This document shows, piece after piece, positions 42,770 through 50,378 of a stretch of DNA of 64,000 nucleotides. Made by a program: the position numbers and the translations under genes. Position 1 is the stretch's first letter, and each line of letters begins with the position of its first letter. Below the pieces are notes generated by a model. The model saw only the letters and a list, made by a program, of their open reading frames with translations. It searched no databases and had not been told where the DNA came from. The stretch is from Psychrobacillus sp042885655. GTDB taxonomy: Bacteria; Bacillota; Bacilli; Bacillales_A; Planococcaceae. The stretch is taken from positions 62,001 through 126,000 of the forward strand of contig NZ_JBHVRO010000008.1 in assembly GCF_042885655.1 (NCBI RefSeq). Reading direction: 5' to 3'.

Positions 42770-43732
42770 ATGAACAAGAGAAAGAACATATTAGCATCTA
42801 TAATACTCGGGTTATCCTTGGTGATAACTGGGTGTAATTCAAACGCACAAAATAAACAAAGTGCTCAGAAGCAAGAACAAATTGCTAAAGAAGATAAAAA
42901 AGAAAATAAGTTAACCACAGGACAGGAATTGACTAAAATTCTTAGTAGCACAAATTGGCAAGGTACAAAAGTATATGATAAAGACAATAATGATTTAACA
43001 AAAGAGAACGCAAACTTTATTGGCCTTGCGAAATATGACAATGAAACATCAAGGTATGAACTTTTTGATAAAAAGACAAAAGAAAGTCGTGACGATAATG
43101 GAACTTTCTTTATCACTAACGATGGGAAGTTGAGAGTATTAATTTCAGAATCAAAGGATTATCAAGCTATTGTCGAAATCACAAAGTTAAATAAAAATAA
43201 GTTTACTTATAAAAGAGTGGGTAAAGATACTAATGGCAACGACATAGAAGTGTTCGTTGATCATGTCCCTTATAAGGAAACAAATCTTTCTTTTACTAAT
43301 CCAGATAAAACTTTGAATACTTCCACAGGAGAAATAGTAACAAATATAGATGGGGATAAAATTTTATCTGACACCCTCTGGCAAGGAACAGTTGCTTTAG
43401 ATGAAAAGGGCAACGATGTATCAAATTATAATTCTAATTATTTAGGTCTAGCAAGATACGATAATATGACAAATAAATATGAGTTTTTTGTTGCTAAAAC
43501 AGGTGAAAGTCGCGGTGATTACGGTTATTTCAATGTTGTACATGGAAATAAGATAAGAGCCAACGTTTCACAAGGAGTCAATAAATATGGTGCAGTTTTA
43601 GAGATAACAGAGCTTAATAAAAATAAATTCACATATAAAAGAAAAGGGAAGGATAAAGATGGAAAAGAAATAACCATATTTGTGGAGCATATTCCTTATG
43701 ATGGTAAGTTTAAATTAGAATTCACAAAATAA
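42770..43732 (+). CDS. Lipoprotein with two DUF4822 domains
   Basis: This 320-aa protein has a lipoprotein signal with lipobox ITGCN (Cys at residue 22). Two copies of a DUF4822-type domain follow, each beginning (S)xTxWQGTxxxDxxxxD and ending KNKFTYKRxGKDxxG-x-EIxVFVxHxPY, at about residues 55-175 and 195-320. The two copies share most positions, pointing to internal duplication. Surface function is unknown. AAGGAG precedes the ATG. Confidence 0.8.
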   Translation: MNKRKNILASIILGLSLVITGCNSNAQNKQSAQKQEQIAKEDKKENKLTTGQELTKILSSTNWQGTKVYDKDNNDLTKENANFIGLAKYDNETSRYELFDKKTKESRDDNGTFFITNDGKLRVLISESKDYQAIVEITKLNKNKFTYKRVGKDTNGNDIEVFVDHVPYKETNLSFTNPDKTLNTSTGEIVTNIDGDKILSDTLWQGTVALDEKGNDVSNYNSNYLGLARYDNMTNKYEFFVAKTGESRGDYGYFNVVHGNKIRANVSQGVNKYGAVLEITELNKNKFTYKRKGKDKDGKEITIFVEHIPYDGKFKLEFTK

Positions 43733-43954
43733 AAAAATTCAATTAGACCTGGCATTTAGTAGGGAATGGTTTCCGTATAGTTTTACTGATATCAGTTTGA
43801 TAATTGTTAATTTATGAATACAATGTATAGAAAAAGTTCTTAATTACGGAACTTTTTTTGATGAAAGACAGATCTTAATGAATAGAGGATGGAATCATTT
43901 ACATTGAGAATGCAAACCTTTCTGAAAAACATCAACGATGAGGAGCATCAAGTT

Positions 43955-44012
43955 TAATTTCACCTACAACCATGTTCAATAAAAGAACAACATAGTTGTA
44001 GGTGAAATTATT
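43955..44012. terminator. Bidirectional terminator
   Basis: TAATTTCACCTACAAC (43955-43970) and GTTGTAGGTGAAATTA (43995-44010) form a perfect 16-bp stem. It separates the plus-strand lipoprotein from the minus-strand small genes. Confidence 0.85.
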
Positions 44013-44099
44013 TGTTTACTAAATACTAATAAACACCATCATGAAGAGTTGTATAATAGCTTGAAATAGAGGTAGTACTAATCGCACTCTAACTTAATT

Positions 44100-44276
44100 T
44101 TATATTAAAAATAGAGTTGCGATTAAGAAGAAAGGAATAAATTCTCTTCTAAAGCGATTTCGTATAAACATTCCTCTTCCTGGGACAAATCCATCAATCA
44201 TTCCGATGCGTCTTCTACCCCTTCTATCTCTCACCATAATCCGGCGGCCCATATTTCTCATAACAAACGGTTCCAT
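44100..44276 (-). CDS. Small Arg-rich protein with C-terminal membrane segment
   Basis: This 58-aa protein reads MEPFVMRNMGRRIMVRDRRG, then an Arg/Gly-rich middle and a hydrophobic end (FIPFFLIATLFLI). CAGGAGG lies six bases before the ATG on the minus strand, a strong site, so translation is likely. No family is recognised. The neighbour upstream on the same strand is a YjcZ-type gene, so a spore-envelope role is possible but inferred only from context. Confidence 0.6.
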   Translation of the reverse strand: MEPFVMRNMGRRIMVRDRRGRRRIGMIDGFVPGRGMFIRNRFRREFIPFFLIATLFLI

Positions 44277-44464
44277 AATATCCCTCCTGTCTATAGTTTG
44301 AACATTATTTGAATCAATGCTAAATAATTTCCCTTATATTGTATATTTCTCAGTCCAATTATCAATAAAGGGCAGATTGCTTGAACCTGCCCATTATCCT
44401 TATTATTCGTGGTGGTAATACTTAATGCAGTGGAAAATATCAAATATTATTCACCATATAGAGA

Positions 44465-44587
44465 TTAGTAATCTCTCATAAAAGAAGCGCCTACGATGAT
44501 AAGGAGAATAAACAATACGACAATCAATACAAAGGTTGAACCCGTGTTACTATAGCCACCGCCATATGAACCATTTCCATAACCCAT
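44465..44587 (-). CDS. YjcZ-family small protein
   Basis: This 40-aa protein starts MGYGNGSYGGGYSNTGSTF and continues with a membrane helix (VLIVVLFILLIIVGASF), the YjcZ/YtzL-like layout of Gly/Tyr-rich N-terminus and single helix. Such proteins are associated with sporulation in bacilli. On the minus strand GGTGGTGAAAATAT precedes the ATG. A copy of the stop is followed by a GAGATT/AATCTC hairpin (44461-44475). Confidence 0.85.
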   Translation of the reverse strand: MGYGNGSYGGGYSNTGSTFVLIVVLFILLIIVGASFMRDY

Positions 44588-44929
44588 ATATTTTCACCAC
44601 CAATATTTAGATTAAGGATTACTAGATTACATCCTTAATAATATGTTATGTCAAAAATATGTATGGACTTGGACTAATGTGATAGATAGCACTAGCTTTA
44701 TATTAATTTTTACGAACATGAAAAAACTCTAATTGTATAGGGATTCTATTGAGAAGAGAGAAGAAAATAAAGAGCAAATTTTATTAAGTATTACAATAGC
44801 AGATTATGAATCGAGTTTTTCCTCAAGTGATTTGAATAATCTTATTTTAGATAGGTTTAGGAATGTGTATCCTAACGACATCGCAGATACTTTTAACAAC
44901 ACTATTCAAAGTCATACTAACATAAGAAA

Positions 44930-44967
44930 AAGCCTGCAAACATTGAAATAACAACGTTTGCAGGCTT
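44930..44967 (-). terminator. Terminator of the tRNA-Val transcript
   Basis: AAGCCTGCAAAC (44930-44941) pairs with GTTTGCAGGCTT (44956-44967). On the minus strand the hairpin is followed by TTTTTCTTATG, placing it after the tRNA gene. Confidence 0.85.
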
Positions 44968-44977
44968 AAGATAATGA

Positions 44978-45050
44978 TGGTCCCGACTGGTCTCGAACCA
45001 GCGACCCCCACCTTGTCGAGGTGGTGCTCTCCCAACTGAGCTACAAGACC
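44978..45050 (-). tRNA. trnV: tRNA-Val (anticodon GAC)
   Basis: On the minus strand the sequence folds as a cloverleaf: acceptor GGTCTTG/CGGGACC, D-arm GCTCAGTTGGGAGAGC, anticodon stem CCACC/GGTGG with loop TCGACAA, and T-arm GCTGG-TTCGAGA-CCAGT. The anticodon GAC reads GUC and GUU valine codons. The discriminator is A and the CCA end is not encoded. Confidence 0.95.
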
Positions 45051-45273
45051 GGTATTTAAAGTAGATGATAATATAACAATAATGCTACTTTATACTATTA
45101 TATAAGTTTGATTCGAATCCTACAATACCTTTGCTGATGAGCTAATTTACTGGTTTGATGTTAAAGGGACACACTGTTAGATGTTCGTAAAGGTTTACTA
45201 GGAATTGACTACTATTTTAAATGATGGTATATTGAAAATATTCTTATAAAAGGTGTGGTGAAGTATGTCAGAA

Positions 45274-45478
45274 GTAGGTATGAACTAATACTAATTTAGT
45301 TTAATAAGGCATTTAATGACTGGTATTGTTCCAGTTTATTAAGTGTGCCTTGTTCCACAATGTTTTCTTAACATAGTGGATACCTACCTGAAGACTGCTT
45401 CCTTTTCCATATACTCGTTTAACATATTTGTGTGTTAAGACGAAGAGCATGGCGGGATTTGTCCTGCCATGCTTTTTT
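45274..45478 (+). ncRNA. Candidate structured RNA with terminator, upstream of the mutS2-like gene
   Basis: GTAGGTAT (45274-45281) pairs with ATACCTAC (45380-45387). Within it are a long arm AAGGCA/TGCCTT (45306-45311, 45346-45351) with inner ACTGG/CCAGT, and a second arm CCAC-A-ATGTT-TTCTT-AACAT-A-GTGG (45355-45379). This makes a three-way junction of perfect helices. About 60 bases later GCATGGCGGGA/TCCTGCCATGC (45447-45472) with T6 forms a strong terminator. No open frame explains the conservation of pairing. It could be an independent small RNA or an attenuator riboswitch; I do not recognise the class. Confidence 0.55.
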
Positions 45479-45507
45479 CGTACTTCCATTTTTGTTGACG
45501 ATTAAAG

Positions 45508-45612
45508 TGCCTTGTAATTCACAAGGCAAATGCCCGCAGGAGCTTTCTATCCATTTTTTGGTTTTACCGTAAAAATGGAAAGGTAGGAGAGATTCTTGCG
45601 GGCATTTTTTTA
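45508..45612 (+). terminator. Hairpin and long terminator before the mutS2-like gene
   Basis: GCCTTGTAATTCACAAGGC (45509-45527) is a small hairpin. TGCCCGCA (from 45530) then pairs with TTGCGGGCA, enclosing a second stem TCCATTTTT/AAAAATGGA, and ends in T7 about 47 bases before the gene start. A terminator in a leader suggests attenuation of the downstream gene. Confidence 0.7.
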
Positions 45613-45658
45613 TTATCAGATATGAAAGTATTGTGAATTTATTATAGGAGGAATACAC

Positions 45659-47563
45659 ATGAATACAATGACATATGAAAAATTACAATACAACGAACTA
45701 AAGGAAATGGTGAAATTCCATTGCGTAAGTAGTTTAGGTAAGGAATTGCTAGATAAGCTTCAACCAAGTTCAAATAGTAAAGTTGTTAAAATTAGATTGA
45801 ATGAAACGACTGAGGCGAGGAAGTTACTAGATGCAGAAAGGCATCTTCCATTGAAAGGTATTTCGAATATAAGTCATCAGATGGAGAAGCTTGAAAAAGG
45901 AATGATTTTAGGTCCTTCCGAGCTAGTTGCTATATCTGACTTTTTAAGAGGCTGTAGAACAATAAAGAAGTTTATGATCGATAAAGAATTTTTTGCTCCA
46001 GTATTACATTCTTATTCCCACTCCATGATGGAACTTAGAAGTATTGAAGAGACTATAAATCACTCCATTAGAGGAAATAGAGTAGATTCGGAGGCCAGTA
46101 AAGAATTAAAGCGTATTCGAAATCATATTGCCAAGACAGAAGAAAAAATAGAAGAAAAACTAAATAAATTTCTAAAGAGTAGTGCCAATAAGGAATATAT
46201 TCAAGAATTCTTTATAAGTAAAAAAGACGATCGTTTTACGATTCCTATAAAAGCTTCTTTTAAAAATCAGGTGGAAGGAACGATTATAGAATCTTCTTCT
46301 AAAGGGTCAACTGTATTTATTGAGCCCGCAGCTATTTCTAAATTAAATGCAGAATTAGCAATGCTTAAGTCGGAGGAATCGATGGAAGAATACCAAATTT
46401 TAGCAACTATTTCCGGAACTATTTACGAGGAAGTTAGGCAAATCAACATCAATATTGAACTGATTGGCCAGTATGACATGATTTTTGCAAAAGCGAAGTT
46501 TAGTAAAAGAATGGATGGAATCGAGCCAAAATTAAATAATCATGGCTATATTAAGCTGAAGAATTGTAAGCATCCTCTTTTGTCTGGAAGTATTGTTCCT
46601 CTAGACTTTGAAATTGGAAAAGACTATCGTAGCTTAATTATTACAGGACCTAATGCAGGTGGTAAGACAGTTGTACTGAAAACAATAGGAATACTATCAC
46701 TTGCTATCATGTCAGGTTTTCATATTGAGGCAGATGAAGGTACGGAAATAGCTATTTTTGATAATATATTTGTGGATATTGGTGACAATCAAAGCATTGA
46801 AAATTCACTTAGTACCTTTTCATCACATATGAAAAACATCTCAGAAATTATGAGTGCATCGACGAATAACACTCTTCTTCTTTTTGATGAAATTGGAAGT
46901 GGTACTGAACCAAACGAAGGTGCTGCACTTGCTATCGCTATACTCGAAGAATTTTATCAAATGGGATGTATTACAGTTGCGACAACTCACTATGGTGAAA
47001 TTAAACGTTACTCGGAAATTCATAGTGATTTTATGAATGCTGCTATGCAATTCAACAGTGAAGCATTAGAGCCTATGTATAAGCTTTTAATTGGTAAATC
47101 AGGAGACAGTAATGCACTTTGGATTTCTAGGAAAATGAATTTGCGTGAAAAGGTCCTAGAAAAAGCACAGTACTATATAGAAAATAAAAACTATGATTTA
47201 GAACGTGTCAAAGAAAGTAAAGTAAAGATAACAATCTTGACACACATTCAAGAAGAAGCAACATATGAATTTGAAGTAGGAGACAGAGTAAAATTAATCG
47301 AACAAAATGATTCTGGAATTGTATATGAGAAAAAAGACAATTTCAATAATGTGTTAGTGTTCTATAAAAATGAAAAAATAAAAGTAAACGCGAAAAGATT
47401 GGAACTTGAAGTAAGAGCAGCAGAGTTATATCCAAAAGGTTATGACTTAAATGATTTATTTGTTAGTTATGCGGAACGAAAATTCCAACATGATATGGAA
47501 AGAGGCTCAAAGAAAGCACTAAAGAAAGTTTCAAAAGATATAAAGAAAAGGCTTAGTGAATAA
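45659..47563 (+). CDS. MutS2-like ATPase without Smr nuclease domain
   Basis: This 634-aa MutS-family protein has a MutS2-type helical core (about 1-310, including SSKGSTVFIEPAAISKLNAE), ATPase Walker A GPNAGGKTVV near residue 329, LLLFDEIGSGTEPNEGAALA (Walker B and signature), and THYGEIK. A KOW-like segment follows (FEVGDRVKLIEQNDSGIVYE, about 540-560). Standard MutS2 is about 780 aa and ends in an Smr domain; here the protein stops in a basic tail after about 634 residues. It is thus a shorter paralogue, perhaps lacking nuclease activity. MutS2 acts on collided ribosomes or branched DNA; the role of this form is unknown. AGGAGG precedes the ATG. Confidence 0.85.
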   Translation: MNTMTYEKLQYNELKEMVKFHCVSSLGKELLDKLQPSSNSKVVKIRLNETTEARKLLDAERHLPLKGISNISHQMEKLEKGMILGPSELVAISDFLRGCRTIKKFMIDKEFFAPVLHSYSHSMMELRSIEETINHSIRGNRVDSEASKELKRIRNHIAKTEEKIEEKLNKFLKSSANKEYIQEFFISKKDDRFTIPIKASFKNQVEGTIIESSSKGSTVFIEPAAISKLNAELAMLKSEESMEEYQILATISGTIYEEVRQININIELIGQYDMIFAKAKFSKRMDGIEPKLNNHGYIKLKNCKHPLLSGSIVPLDFEIGKDYRSLIITGPNAGGKTVVLKTIGILSLAIMSGFHIEADEGTEIAIFDNIFVDIGDNQSIENSLSTFSSHMKNISEIMSASTNNTLLLFDEIGSGTEPNEGAALAIAILEEFYQMGCITVATTHYGEIKRYSEIHSDFMNAAMQFNSEALEPMYKLLIGKSGDSNALWISRKMNLREKVLEKAQYYIENKNYDLERVKESKVKITILTHIQEEATYEFEVGDRVKLIEQNDSGIVYEKKDNFNNVLVFYKNEKIKVNAKRLELEVRAAELYPKGYDLNDLFVSYAERKFQHDMERGSKKALKKVSKDIKKRLSE

Positions 47564-47570
47564 TATTGAA

Positions 47571-47772
47571 GCTATGCGCAACATTTTGTCCATTACCCGC
47601 AACATTATAGGCAAATTCGCAATGTCTGACGAGTTACTCGCAATATTCCGATTCATATTCGCAATATACAAGCTATGCGCAACATTTTGTCCATTACCCG
47701 CAACATTATAGGCCAAATTCGCAATATCTGACGAGTTACTCGCAACATTCCGATTCAAATGCGCAATATACA
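47571..47772. repeat. Two 101-bp tandem units with CGCAAYATT sites phased at about 21 bp
   Basis: A 101-bp unit starts at 47571 and again at 47672. Each holds five copies of CGCAACATT, CGCAATATT or CGCAATGTC spaced 18-21 bases apart. The organisation is like the GAGACCA array at 5671-6665, with a different core motif. It lies just after the mutS2-like stop codon. Confidence 0.88.
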
Positions 47773-47877
47773 AGTAAGCTGTATTTAAAATTAGTAACCA
47801 CTTTGGGTTAATCGACAATTTGAAGGGTAGAATAATTAGAGTTCTTTTATTAAATAAAATGTTGGGAGGGAATCAGA

Positions 47878-48165
47878 ATGGAAGAAAAGATGGGCGGTAT
47901 TGAAGTTGGCGAAATTCTTACCGTAATGGATGAAGAGGATCGGGAACAAGAAATTGAAGTGATTGGTCTATTAACTATCGATGATAAGGAATATGCGGCT
48001 GTTGCATTTGCAGATGATGCAAAACAAGAAACAATAGAAGAGGTAGATGTATTCTATTTCCAGGTCTTGGATGGTGAAGAGCTAGCCGAAGTGGAGACGG
48101 ATGTGGAATTTGAGAAAGTATCAGCAGCGTTTTTAGAAGCTTTAGAAGCGGAAGAAGAGAAATGA
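47878..48165 (+). CDS. DUF1292-family protein, copy 2
   Basis: This 95-aa acidic protein (IEVGEILTVMDEEDREQEIE, GLLTIDDKEYAAVAFADD, FEKVSAAFLEALEAEEEK) is a paralogue of the proteins at 39286, 49264 and 49828, closest to the last. GGGAGGG precedes the ATG. Function unknown; the family is widespread in bacilli. A bidirectional terminator follows. Confidence 0.85.
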   Translation: MEEKMGGIEVGEILTVMDEEDREQEIEVIGLLTIDDKEYAAVAFADDAKQETIEEVDVFYFQVLDGEELAEVETDVEFEKVSAAFLEALEAEEEK

Positions 48166-48174
48166 TTAATTGTT

Positions 48175-48203
48175 AGGAGAGGAGAAAATTTCCTCTCTTT
48201 TTT
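48175..48203. terminator. Bidirectional terminator
   Basis: AGAGGA (48178-48183) and TCCTCT (48191-48196) with flanking pairs and T6, between convergent genes. Confidence 0.7.
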
Positions 48204-48242
48204 AGATGATAATAACAAAACATTGTTATATGATGGGAGTTT

Positions 48243-48527
48243 CTATAATCCTTCACGGCAGTTTAAGTTCCCTTGAAACTGGTTATATTTTTTTAATTCA
48301 TTTATAGTCTCTTCTATTTCTTTTAAGTAATTATCAAATATATGATTATTACCTGTTTCGCTGAAGTTCTGTTTATCTATTGAATTCAGCAGAGCAATTA
48401 CAGCATTAAACTTTAAATCATCTAGAAACGGGATCTCCGTTTTCCCATGGATTTCTCCTTTAACTACAAGCTCATCATTTTCATTCTCCATTTTGAAAGT
48501 GAATTTTTGCATATTACTAGTATTCAT
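48243..48527 (-). CDS. Hypothetical protein, 94 aa
   Basis: The protein (QKFTFKMENENDELVVKGEI, then FLDDLKFNAVIALLNSIDKQ) is acidic, with a beta-rich N-terminal half and helical C-terminal half. No family is recognised. AATAAGGAG lies ten bases before the ATG on the minus strand, which supports translation. It is convergent with DUF1292 copy 2. Confidence 0.6.
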   Translation of the reverse strand: MNTSNMQKFTFKMENENDELVVKGEIHGKTEIPFLDDLKFNAVIALLNSIDKQNFSETGNNHIFDNYLKEIEETINELKKYNQFQGNLNCREGL

Positions 48528-48714
48528 TTATAAACACTCCTTATTAAATAAGATTTGCACTTTTAATTAATATTTCCGTAATTATGGTTTTTAGTCGCAG
48601 TATAATTTCAATAATAACTATGTAGTCATTACTGTCAGTTACAACAAGTATATCTTAGTAATTTTAGGTAAATATAATAACTTAACTATTGATAATTAAA
48701 AGGAGGTGGCTACA

Positions 48715-48894
48715 ATGAATGTTGTACGAGCAGAGGAAATTGCTTTCTCGCAAAATATGGTTAATGTAACCTATAACGGGGAAAAACTTTATATTGAGCA
48801 CGTAGACAAACAAAAGGGATTAGCTACAATCCATTCCCTAGATGAACCAAACAATAAACAGAGTGTATCCGTGACAAGTTTAAGTGAACAATAA
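48715..48894 (+). CDS. sspH: H-type small acid-soluble spore protein
   Basis: This 59-aa protein matches the SspH family (MNVVRAEEIAFSQNMVNVTY, then GLATIHSLDEP), minor spore-core proteins. ATG 48715 is chosen: AAGGAGG lies eight bases upstream, while an in-frame GTG at 48706 overlaps that site. Expression is expected in the forespore. It supports a spore-forming host. A terminator follows at 48935. Confidence 0.92.
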   Translation: MNVVRAEEIAFSQNMVNVTYNGEKLYIEHVDKQKGLATIHSLDEPNNKQSVSVTSLSEQ

Positions 48895-48934
48895 GTTATT
48901 TCAATGATTATTTAAATAAACCGCCATCTTCTGA

Positions 48935-48981
48935 ACTGCACCCTAAATGTTAGTGTTACTAAAATTTAGGGTGCAGTTTTA
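48935..48981 (+). terminator. Terminator after sspH
   Basis: ACTGCACCCTAAAT (48935-48948) pairs perfectly with ATTTAGGGTGCAGT (48964-48977), followed by TTTAT. Confidence 0.88.
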
Positions 48982-49026
48982 TAATGAAAAAAGATCAGAA
49001 AACTGTGGTGGAAAAAGAAAGAATGT

Positions 49027-49104
49027 ATGGAGAAAACACAATATGCAAAAGCGGAAGCTAAACAAAGTGAATCAGTAAAAAAATCCATAAAAGCGGCTCA
49101 TTAA
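49027..49104 (+). CDS. Possible 25-aa peptide, perhaps part of a frameshifted spore-protein gene
   Basis: The frame reads MEKTQYAKAEAKQSESVKKS and six more residues, with a hydrophilic Lys/Ala/Glu-rich composition like small spore proteins. A preceding overlapping frame at about 48984 starts MKKDQKTVVEKERM, so a frameshift may have split one gene. The ribosome site is weak; low confidence. Confidence 0.3.
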   Translation: MEKTQYAKAEAKQSESVKKSIKAAH

Positions 49105-49263
49105 TTTCCATTCGTCTTTTCTTTTTTATTTATTTAACCCATTCGAAAAGCATAGAACAATTAAAGGCTTTGTTCTTTTTTTGCTAAAAAACCTGTAATG
49201 TTGGATAATTCGAATGTAAGATAAAAGGGAAGCATATGAAAATGATATTAGGAGGAATTTGGA

Positions 49264-49542
49264 ATGGAAGAAAATACGGGGAAAATTGAAGTTGGCGAAA
49301 TCTTTATGGTACTAGATGAAAACGATCAAGAACAAGAAATGGAAGTACTAGGTTTGTTAACTGTGGATGAAACTGAATACGCTGCTGTTAGTTTCGTAGA
49401 GGATATCGATGGTGAATCAGAAGAGGATATTGATATATTCTTTTTCCGAGTGGAAGACGACGAGGAATTATCGATGATCGAGAGTGACGAGGAATTTGAA
49501 AAAGTTTCTGCAGCCTTTAGAGCAGCTGAAGAACAAGAGTAA
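49264..49542 (+). CDS. DUF1292-family protein, copy 3
   Basis: This 92-aa acidic protein (IEVGEIFMVLDENDQEQEME, DIFFFRVEDDEELSMIESDE) is closest to copy 1 at 39286, including the ELSMIES motif. TTAGGAGGA lies seven bases before the ATG. It has its own terminator at 49551. Function unknown. Confidence 0.85.
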   Translation: MEENTGKIEVGEIFMVLDENDQEQEMEVLGLLTVDETEYAAVSFVEDIDGESEEDIDIFFFRVEDDEELSMIESDEEFEKVSAAFRAAEEQE

Positions 49543-49548
49543 ATTGTA

Positions 49549-49584
49549 AAAGAGAGGAGAAGGAAAGTTTTCTCCTCTCTTTTT
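49549..49584 (+). terminator. Terminator after DUF1292 copy 3
   Basis: AGAGAGGAGA (49551-49560) pairs with TCTCCTCTCT (49571-49580), followed by TTTTC. Confidence 0.85.
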
Positions 49585-49827
49585 CTTATAGAAAAGGAAG
49601 ATAAAAGCATCAATGCTTATTAATTTTAGAAAGTTCTCTTCTTAACGTAGACCTACTTCATGTTCACCTTTGTTATAGATTATTACTAGAACTAGTTGAT
49701 CTGCCCCCTTAAATTTTGTTCCATCAAGTGATTAAGTACTTTTAGTAAATATATTACCCTGGGATGAATTCAACAATTGAGGGGTAGACTATTTAGGAAA
49801 CGGATGAAAATTTAGGAGGTAATTGTA

Positions 49828-50106
49828 ATGGTAGAGAAAATGGGAAGCATTGAAGTTGGCGATATTCTTTCGGTGATGGATAGTGATAATCAGAAGCAAA
49901 AAATTGAAGTAATTGGTTTGTTAACTATAGAAGATAAGGAATATGCAGCTTTTGCTTTTGCAGATGACGGAGTAGAAAAAAACATGCAAGAGGTAGGTGT
50001 ATTCTTTTTCCGAAATGTTGATGGTGAGGAGTTAGCGGAACTGGAAACGGAAGCGGAATATGAGAAGGTATCAGCAACTTTTTTAGAAGCGTTGGAAGCT
50101 GGATAA
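49828..50106 (+). CDS. DUF1292-family protein, copy 4
   Basis: This 92-aa acidic protein (IEVGDILSVMDSDNQKQKIE, GLLTIEDKEYAAFAFADDGV, YEKVSATFLEALEAG) is closest to copy 2 at 47878. AGGAGG precedes the ATG. Copies 2 and 4, and copies 1 and 3, form two subgroups, so duplication came in at least two steps. Function unknown. Confidence 0.85.
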   Translation: MVEKMGSIEVGDILSVMDSDNQKQKIEVIGLLTIEDKEYAAFAFADDGVEKNMQEVGVFFFRNVDGEELAELETEAEYEKVSATFLEALEAG

Positions 50107-50187
50107 AAGAAATGCTAAAGGGAGTGCAATGGACTCACTTTTTCACTCCAGTTACCTCGAATAGGATACATTAATTTTCGCATAAAA

Positions 50188-50234
50188 AGATTTTCTATCT
50201 AATTCATGAATTAGATAGAAAATCTCTTTTTTTA
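50188..50234 (+). terminator. Long palindromic terminator, first copy
   Basis: An almost perfect 18-bp stem (AGATTTTCTATCTAATTC and its complement, 50188-50225) with practically no loop, followed by T7. A near-identical copy lies at 52675-52714. Confidence 0.88.
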
Positions 50235-50378
50235 TTTAAACAGAATGATTCCACTCCAACTATCATAGACTCTAAGGACTTGTTTGCTAACGCCACTAGA
50301 AAGATCGACAATAAGTATTTTTCTAAATTTGAGGAATTTGGTCTGCGATTAAACTATTACTTTTTTAGGAGGATTATT

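Noticed and set aside
44733..44951. 72-codon frame starting at TTG
   Set aside because: No ribosome site, and its 3' end runs into the tRNA-Val terminator hairpin; kept as at best a relic.
45274..45478. T-box leader
   Set aside because: No AGGGTGGNACCGCG-type T-box sequence precedes the terminator, and the downstream gene is not an aminoacylation or amino acid gene.
45419..45658. Minus-strand 79-codon frame upstream of the mutS2-like gene
   Set aside because: It reads across two strong terminator hairpins and lacks a ribosome site; the sequence is better explained as leader RNA.
47531..47818. Minus-strand 95-codon frame reading NRNVASNSSDIANL repeats
   Set aside because: It is a translation of the CGCAAYATT repeat, overlaps the mutS2-like stop and has no ribosome site.
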